A stretch of DNA of 64,000 nucleotides from the NCBI GenBank assembly GCA_963718695.1, contig OY970371.1:1240001-1304000 (forward strand), in the 5' to 3' direction. Positions 58,825 to 64,000 of the stretch are shown piece after piece; the stretch's first letter is position 1, and every line of letters starts with the position of its first letter. Under the pieces are notes generated by a model. The model ran no database searches. It saw only the letters and a program-made list of their open reading frames with translations, and was not told the origin of the DNA. Made by a program: the position numbers and the translations under genes. This stretch comes from Manganitrophus sp963718695. GTDB lineage: Bacteria; Nitrospirota; Nitrospiria; SBBL01; Manganitrophaceae.

Positions 58825-60915
58825 ATGGCCGACAAGGGGAAAGATCCCGCCTTAGAGGATTTTGTTCCGGAGGCGGAGGAACTCATCGAGGTGCTCCATC
58901 AAAATCTCCGGCAAATCGAAACATTACCGGATCGGACTCAGGTGCGCCCCGACGTAGTCAACGCGATCTTTCGAGCGGCCCATACGCTCAAGGGGATGTC
59001 GGGGATGATCGGCCTGAGCCGCGTTTCCCGGGTGAGCCATCACCTGGAGGATATGCTCGACAAACTTCGGATGGGAAAGCTGACCTTCTCGCCTGAGATC
59101 TTCAATGTCTTGGTGGATGGGGTCGACCTGCTCCAGAAGATGATCGAATCTGCGACGCAAGGAAAGGGAGAACCGGACATCTCTCAGATGGAGGAGCGGA
59201 TCGAGGCCGCTTTGAGCGGAAAGCCTCAAGAAGCCGGAGGAACGCAGCTCGATGGCGTCGATCTCGATCCCTCCATTTTAAATGTCTTGACCGAATATGA
59301 GAGCCATCGTCTCTTCGAGAATATTAAGTCGAATGCAACCCTTTTCGAGGTGAAGGCCCGGTTCAAACTGGAGACGTTTGATACCGATCTCTCTGCTTTA
59401 AACGCGAAAATCCAAAGAATGGGAGAGATCATTACCACCCTTCCCAGTATCAGCCCGTCGCCGGAAGGGGGAATGGAGTTCAACCTCATTGTCGGCATCC
59501 TTCCCGGGAGTACGCCGCTCGGCCCCGAGATTGCCTCCGATCAGATTTCGATCCGCGAGATTCAGAAGAACGGAAAAAAAGGAGAGGGCCCGGCGCCTTT
59601 AAAACCGGAGGAGACCGCTCCTGCCGCTCTGCCTGCTGAGGGGGCTTCAACTGCGGCTCCTCCCTCCGCGCTCTCCCCGCAGGAGGGCGCTTCTCTCCGA
59701 AGCATGGCACAAACGGTCCGGGTCGATATTCAAAAGCTCGATGTTCTGCTCAACATGGTCGGAGAGCTCGTTCTGAGTAAGGCGGTCGTCAGCCAAATCA
59801 GCAAAGAGCTCTTGGAGCAATCGGGCTTCTCCGGACTTTCCCTTGAGCTGTTGAAAGCCTCCAGGATGCTCGACAAGCGGATCGGCGAATTTCAGGAGAA
59901 GCTCGTCGAGGTGCGGATGATCCCGATCGGGCAGATTTTCGACCGCCTTGTCCGGACGGTCCGGCGGCTTTCGAGGGATTTGGGCAAAGAGGTGAATCTG
60001 ATGGTCTCCGGAGAAGAGACCAAAATGGATAAATCGATGGTGGAAGATCTGGCGGACCCCCTTCTCCATCTCATTCGAAATGCGCTCGACCACGGGATTG
60101 AAGGCCGAGAGGAGAGAATCAAGGCGCTGAAGCCGGAGGTCGGCACCATCCATCTTCGCGCGATTCAGAAGGGAAACCACATTGTCATCGAAGTAGAGGA
60201 CGACGGTGGCGGGATCGATACCAATCGGATTTATAAGAAAGCCAAGCAGAGAGATCTGGTCGATCCGGCAAAGAAGTACAGCGAAGGGGACCTGATCAAC
60301 TTCCTCTTCCTCCCCGGGTTTTCAACCACCGAACAGGTCACAGAGATCTCTGGAAGAGGCGTGGGGCTCGATGTGGTTGCAAAGAATATCTCGAAACTCT
60401 CCGGACTGGTGGACGTCGAGACAACGCTGGGAAAGGGGACCCTTTTTACGATTACCTTGCCTATTACGTTGATCATCATCAAAGCGCTGATTGTCCGAGT
60501 CGGAACGGAAACGTTTGCGATTCCATTGAATGCCGTCTCAGAGAGCCTCATGGTTTCTTCCAGGGAGATTAAGACGATTGAGCGAAAAGAGGTTGTCCAG
60601 CTGAGGGACCATACCCTTTCGTTGGTTCGGCTCAAAGATCTTTTTGAATTGGGTGAAGGAGAACCGGTCGATGATCTACTCTATGTGATCGTCGTCGGAC
60701 TTGCGGAGAAGCGGATCGGTCTCGTTGTCGATGCGATTGAAGGACAACAGGAAATCGTGATCAAATCCCTCGGAGGATTGTTAAAGGATGTTCCTGGGGT
60801 CTCAGGCGCGACCGAGCTTGGAAATCGTAAGACGATCTTGGTTCTGGATGTTGCTTCTTTAATCGAAGAGGCGACCTTCAGGAAAGAAAAACGGAAAATC
60901 GAAATCGCGGGATAG
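58825..60915 (+). CDS. cheA: Chemotaxis histidine kinase CheA
   Basis: 696 aa. Domains in order: P1 Hpt (RAAHTLKGMSGMIGLSR, phospho-His about 53); a middle P2-like region with a proline/alanine linker; P3 dimerisation (LDVLLNMVGELVLSKAVV); P4 kinase (LLHLIRNALDHGIEGREER N box, EVEDDGGGID G1, GVGLDVV G2); P5 CheW-like C-terminal (IPLNAVSESLMVSSREI). It autophosphorylates on ATP and passes phosphate to CheY-type regulators on signals from chemoreceptors. Complete, with intact catalytic motifs. Confidence 0.92.
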   Translation: MADKGKDPALEDFVPEAEELIEVLHQNLRQIETLPDRTQVRPDVVNAIFRAAHTLKGMSGMIGLSRVSRVSHHLEDMLDKLRMGKLTFSPEIFNVLVDGVDLLQKMIESATQGKGEPDISQMEERIEAALSGKPQEAGGTQLDGVDLDPSILNVLTEYESHRLFENIKSNATLFEVKARFKLETFDTDLSALNAKIQRMGEIITTLPSISPSPEGGMEFNLIVGILPGSTPLGPEIASDQISIREIQKNGKKGEGPAPLKPEETAPAALPAEGASTAAPPSALSPQEGASLRSMAQTVRVDIQKLDVLLNMVGELVLSKAVVSQISKELLEQSGFSGLSLELLKASRMLDKRIGEFQEKLVEVRMIPIGQIFDRLVRTVRRLSRDLGKEVNLMVSGEETKMDKSMVEDLADPLLHLIRNALDHGIEGREERIKALKPEVGTIHLRAIQKGNHIVIEVEDDGGGIDTNRIYKKAKQRDLVDPAKKYSEGDLINFLFLPGFSTTEQVTEISGRGVGLDVVAKNISKLSGLVDVETTLGKGTLFTITLPITLIIIKALIVRVGTETFAIPLNAVSESLMVSSREIKTIERKEVVQLRDHTLSLVRLKDLFELGEGEPVDDLLYVIVVGLAEKRIGLVVDAIEGQQEIVIKSLGGLLKDVPGVSGATELGNRKTILVLDVASLIEEATFRKEKRKIEIAG

Positions 60916-61328
60916 CCCCACGGTTTTCCGGTCTAAAAACATTCAAATAAAAATTCCTTAAAGAAAAAAACTTTCCCTTTGCCACAGTCTTGGCCCAATC
61001 ATCCAGCCTCCCTCGTCTTGATCCGATTGCATCTGTTGCGCTTCTAAAAACGATCTCGCCTCTGATGAGGCATCCCGATCATAAACTTTACAATCGGGTG
61101 CAGACGACAGAACCGCTTCATACTTCATCCATCTGCGAGTATCGGCGGAGATCTCTGCGACGGGCAATTTGATCTGACAATCCACACGTTTGTCGGATGC
61201 CATTTTTTGTTAGACGACCATGAACGGAGTTACATATTCAGGATATTGTCGCTTTAGGGCAACTTCCGGGGGCTGCAGAAGAGTCTGTTTACGCGAAGAA
61301 TTTTAGTAATGAGGTTATTCAAGTCAGA

Positions 61329-61343
61329 GGCATGTGACTTGCA
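61329..61343 (+). promoter_or_regulatory. Probable sigma-54 promoter of the cheW/receptor operon
   Basis: AGGCAT-GTGAC-TTGC: GG and GC are 12 nt apart as required for -24/-12 elements; it matches TGGCAC-N5-TTGC except at two positions outside the GG/GC cores. About 85 nt before the MerR-like gene. Confidence 0.55.
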
Positions 61344-61359
61344 ATTTAACAGCCCTAAA

Positions 61360-61379
61360 TCCCACAACCCTGTGGGATG
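61360..61379 (+). promoter_or_regulatory. Perfect 8-bp palindrome, possible operator or leader hairpin
   Basis: ATCCCACA (61360-61367), loop ACCC, TGTGGGAT (61372-61379). It lies between the sigma-54 site and the start codon of the MerR-like gene. Confidence 0.4.
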
Positions 61380-61426
61380 TGATTCTAAATCGGTATTTTA
61401 TTTTAATCCGGTGAGATCGTCCAGTG

Positions 61427-61714
61427 ATGGAATATGACGTGCCGAAGCGACTCGGACCCAAAGAGATCTGTAGTTTACTCAACCTTTCACATCGACAGCT
61501 TGATTACTGGGTTCTGATCGGTGTCATCAGGCCCATTCTGGAACCTCACGGCAAGAAGGTGTTCAAGCGGTTTACCGACCAAGATTTCTATTTCTTGAAA
61601 GAAGTGAAGGCGCTTACGGATGAAGGTTTTTTGGTCAGCAAAGCGGCTCAGAAAGTTCGAGAGCGATGGTCCCAGCAAATGAGACAACATGGCCAAGAAG
61701 AATCGACAAGATAA
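61427..61714 (+). CDS. MerR-type small DNA-binding protein
   Basis: 95 aa. LGPKEICSLLNLSHRQLDYWVLIGVIRPI (helix-turn-helix), KKVFKRFTDQDFYFLKEVKALTDEGFLVSKAAQKVRE (winged part and start of the dimer helix) are typical of the MerR-HTH family. The ligand-binding part is missing, so it may be a small regulator of the che operon. ATG at 61427. It overlaps cheW by 26 nt. Confidence 0.75.
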   Translation: MEYDVPKRLGPKEICSLLNLSHRQLDYWVLIGVIRPILEPHGKKVFKRFTDQDFYFLKEVKALTDEGFLVSKAAQKVRERWSQQMRQHGQEESTR

Positions 61715-62384
61715 GCAGCCCCGGCGGACGCCAAAGCAACAGCAGGTCATACCGGAGGCGGATTGCTCTCTTCGGGCGCCGGTCGTGCCGGAAGCGATCG
61801 AGCCTGGAGAGGACTTGATGGTTTCAGAACCCGTCGTGACGCAAGTGGAAGCGCCGCCTCCTCCGCCCTTGCCGTTCTCCTCATCCGAGGAGGCGCCTCC
61901 TGCGGCGGATGAAAGTGATTTTCATCCTATTGATGAAGAGGGGAATGAAGTCATTTCTGAAGAAGTGGAATTGCTTACGTTCAACCTCGAGAAAGAGGAA
62001 TACGCAGTGGATATCGGCGTTATCCGGGAAATCACGAAAGTGACCGAGATGACCCGCATTCCGCGCATTCAATCTTATCTAAAGGGCATCATCACTTTGA
62101 GAGGAAATGTCATTCCTGTTTTCGATATGCGCGACAGATTGGGGCTGGCTCCTTTCATGAAGGACGTCAAGAATCGATTTATTATTTGCACGACCGAAAA
62201 TGGGATGGTGGCGATGTTAGTCGATCGCGTGAATGATGTTGTTCGGTTGGTGAGACATCATTTGGAGGCCCCTCCGGCCGGCGTTGTCGCCATCGATGCC
62301 GGATTTATCAAAAATATCGCGAGGTATGAGAATCGACTTCTCATTCTCTTGGATATCGAAAAGACATTGCGGATCGATCGATAG
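61689..62384 (+). CDS. cheW: CheW-like coupling protein with long N-terminal linker
   Basis: 231 aa. The first about 90 residues are proline/acidic and probably disordered. The CheW domain occupies about 95-230: LLTFNLEKEEYAVDIGVIREIT, MTRIPRIQSYLKGIITLRGNVIPVFDMRDRLG, VAMLVDRVNDVVRL and NRLLILLDIEKTL. It links receptors to CheA. The linker is much longer than in canonical CheW (about 160 aa). It lies before the receptor gene. Confidence 0.88.
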   Translation: MAKKNRQDKQPRRTPKQQQVIPEADCSLRAPVVPEAIEPGEDLMVSEPVVTQVEAPPPPPLPFSSSEEAPPAADESDFHPIDEEGNEVISEEVELLTFNLEKEEYAVDIGVIREITKVTEMTRIPRIQSYLKGIITLRGNVIPVFDMRDRLGLAPFMKDVKNRFIICTTENGMVAMLVDRVNDVVRLVRHHLEAPPAGVVAIDAGFIKNIARYENRLLILLDIEKTLRIDR

Positions 62385-62409
62385 AAAGATGCGGCGATAA
62401 GGAGCGAGC

Positions 62410-64000
62410 ATGCAAGAGATGGATCAAACGAAACCCAAACGGGGATTGAAGTTCAAATTTCTAATGGTCATCAGCTTGCTGTTGGGAATGATGGGTTCTC
62501 TCATTGGCCTGACATTACTTATCGGGCTCAAGAGTTCCTTTGAAGACCAGCTTCAAAAAAGAGGATTGGCCCTGGCAATGAGCATCTCGAAATACGGCGC
62601 TTCGGCCGTCTCCGTCGAAGATCGGGCTCAGCTGGAGCAGATCATTCTGGGACCTTCGCATGAATTGGATGTCGCTTATATCGCCATTTTGAATCACGAG
62701 GGGAAAATTATTATTCATTCCGATGAAAGGGAGAACGGAAAAACGCCGAATGATCCACTCACGATTCAGGCGACGAAAACGACACAGCCGGCCGTCTACC
62801 GTTATCAAAATGCATCGGGGAGCTACTACGATATCGTCACTCCCATCTACTCAGGAAAAATGGACTCGCATGAAGGAAAAGGGGTGGGAGTGGTCCGCGT
62901 CGGCCTTTCTCTCGACGGAATCCAATCAGAGCTGAAAAAACTGCTCGTGATCACTTTGTCTGTCTTAGTGTCGCTCACCAGTATCGGGATATTCGTCTCA
63001 TTGGTGTTCACCCGCATCATTATTGCTCCGCTTGAACAAATCGCGGGGCTGGCCACAGAGATTGCCGGCGGGGACTTCAGGCAAGAAGTCGAATTGAAGA
63101 CGCAGGACGAAGTGGGCGTTCTGGCCAATGCGTTGGGGCAGATGTCGACCGGATTGAAGGGGATGATAAAAAAAATCCAAGATACTTCTCAGCAGGTGAC
63201 CGCCGTGGCCGATAAGGTCTTGATTAATGCGCGAAGGATCAATGAGGGCGCCACGCACCAGGCGAAGGCGGCGGAGAAAACCTCGTCGTCCATCGAGGAG
63301 ATGAACGCATCGGTCAAGAGCATCTCGGAGAATATCGAAGGCTTGTCCGGCTCCGCCGAAGCGACCTCTTCTTCGCTGATCGAAATGAGCGCGGCGATCA
63401 GCCAGGTGGCGACCAGTACGGTGACGCTTTCTTCATCGGTCGAAGATACGGCCTCCGCCCTTCTTCAGATGTCGAGCTCGATTAAGCAGGTGGTCGAGCA
63501 TGTCGACGCACTTTCGATGAACACGGTTGAAACGACCGCATCGATCAATGAAGTCAATGCATCGATCAGAGAAGTGGAAAAGAACGCAAAAGAGTCGGCC
63601 TTAATGACGGAGAAGGTCAGTCAAGATGCGACTGAGTTGGGAATGGGCGCGATCGAGAAAACGATCGAGGGAATGGATAAGATCAAACGGACGGTAGAAA
63701 AATCGGCGAATGTCATCAATAAATTGGATGAGCGGACGGAGCATATCGGGAAAATCCTGACGGTCATCGACGAAGTGACACGGCAGACCAATTTGCTCGC
63801 GTTGAACGCCGCCATCCTTGCGGCGCAGGCCGGTGAGCAGGGCAAGGGGTTTACGGTGGTTGCGGATGAGATCAAGAATTTGGCCGACCGGACCGCCTCT
63901 TCCACAAAGGAAATCGCTCAGCTGATTCGAGACGTGCAATCCGAGGCGAAAGATGCGGTGGTCTCGATCAACGAAGGCTCCAAGAGCGTCGAAGAAGGGG
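62410..64000 (+). CDS. Methyl-accepting chemotaxis protein, 3' end beyond the window
   Basis: At least 530 aa; the frame is open to the window end. Membrane segment 1 about residues 18-40 (FLMVISLLLGMMGSLIGLTL), an extracytoplasmic sensing region about 41-175 with DVAYIAILNHEGKIIIHSDE and YDIVTPIYSGKM (a double-Cache/sCache-like fold), segment 2 about 178-202 (LLVITLSVLVSLTSIGIFVS), HAMP about 205-258 (APLEQIAGLATEIAGGDF), then the signalling coiled coil. The hairpin tip reads TNLLALNAAILAAQAGEQGK, differing from the usual AIEAARAGEQG. Ribosome site AAGGAGCG. The ligand is unknown. Confidence 0.85.
   Translation, partial: MQEMDQTKPKRGLKFKFLMVISLLLGMMGSLIGLTLLIGLKSSFEDQLQKRGLALAMSISKYGASAVSVEDRAQLEQIILGPSHELDVAYIAILNHEGKIIIHSDERENGKTPNDPLTIQATKTTQPAVYRYQNASGSYYDIVTPIYSGKMDSHEGKGVGVVRVGLSLDGIQSELKKLLVITLSVLVSLTSIGIFVSLVFTRIIIAPLEQIAGLATEIAGGDFRQEVELKTQDEVGVLANALGQMSTGLKGMIKKIQDTSQQVTAVADKVLINARRINEGATHQAKAAEKTSSSIEEMNASVKSISENIEGLSGSAEATSSSLIEMSAAISQVATSTVTLSSSVEDTASALLQMSSSIKQVVEHVDALSMNTVETTASINEVNASIREVEKNAKESALMTEKVSQDATELGMGAIEKTIEGMDKIKRTVEKSANVINKLDERTEHIGKILTVIDEVTRQTNLLALNAAILAAQAGEQGKGFTVVADEIKNLADRTASSTKEIAQLIRDVQSEAKDAVVSINEGSKSVEEG

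Larger units (their letters stand above)
60916..61426. other. Intergenic region between cheA and the MerR-like gene
   Basis: 511 nt. A minus-strand frame (60958-61203) exists but lacks a ribosome site. The downstream part holds a sigma-54 promoter and a perfect palindrome, listed separately. No RNA gene seen. Confidence 0.4.

Noticed and set aside
60958..61203. An 81-aa minus-strand frame between cheA and the MerR-like gene.
   Set aside because: No ribosome site, no recognisable family, and it ends at the cheA side in a non-coding style; kept only as part of the intergenic note.

Overview
The window is a high-GC (about 58%), densely coded chromosomal segment. Two features point to a chemolithoautotrophic bacterium of the Nitrospirota type, perhaps the Leptospirillum/Nitrospira/Manganitrophus side of that phylum: a two-gene ATP-citrate lyase next to aconitase, a soluble fumarate-reductase-like module and succinyl-CoA synthetase (a reverse TCA gene set), and a PEP-CTERM protein behind a sigma-54 promoter. 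The placement is inferred from gene content; no rRNA gene or marker comparison was available.

Layout: 1-7.8 kb holds the end of miaB, a lysophospholipase-like hydrolase, an exported protein, two tandem paralogous beta-propeller lipoproteins, an EamA transporter, a molybdopterin-fold protein with a long His-Asp tail, and a KGG-repeat protein. 8.1-19.9 kb is the carbon-fixation block: promoter, aclB-aclA, aconitase, two 2Fe-2S/4Fe-4S proteins (the second frameshifted), a fumarate-reductase-like flavoprotein, sucC-sucD and nfi, with REP-like hairpins between blocks. 20-28.7 kb is an accessory region: a PEP-CTERM protein, GNAT and aldo/keto reductase pseudogenes, BrnT/BrnA and DUF5615/DUF433 toxin-antitoxin pairs, a TfoX-like gene with a duplicated 3' end, three copies of a promoter-bearing repeat, an unrecognised 383-aa gene, a cysteine synthase and a large inverted repeat. 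28.7-38.3 kb is a minus-strand run with a Tat-exported molybdoenzyme, four SUMF1/FGE-fold proteins (one with two haem c motifs), mtnA, an OmpA-like lipoprotein and ubiC-ubiA-ubiD quinone genes.

From 38.3 kb the plus strand carries a HEAT-repeat protein with an HD-GYP protein, recJ and a frameshifted relA/spoT. A glycogen-debranching-type enzyme and a GT4 glycosyltransferase follow on the minus strand. Then come nadE (behind an apparent tandem-terminator leader), glnA, ribBA-ribH-nusB, an M17 N-domain protein, purB-purS, and a chemotaxis/signalling set (DUF4388, CheY, CheA, MerR-like, CheW, methyl-accepting protein) that runs off the window end.

Most interesting: the nadE leader with two terminator hairpins and a competing third pairing; the thrice-repeated minus-strand promoter in the accessory region; the 103-nt overlap between ubiC and a lipoprotein gene; and the haem c-SUMF1 fusion. 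Three genes carry single-base frameshifts, which may be real decay or assembly errors. I saw no rRNA, tRNA, CRISPR array or insertion-sequence transposase.
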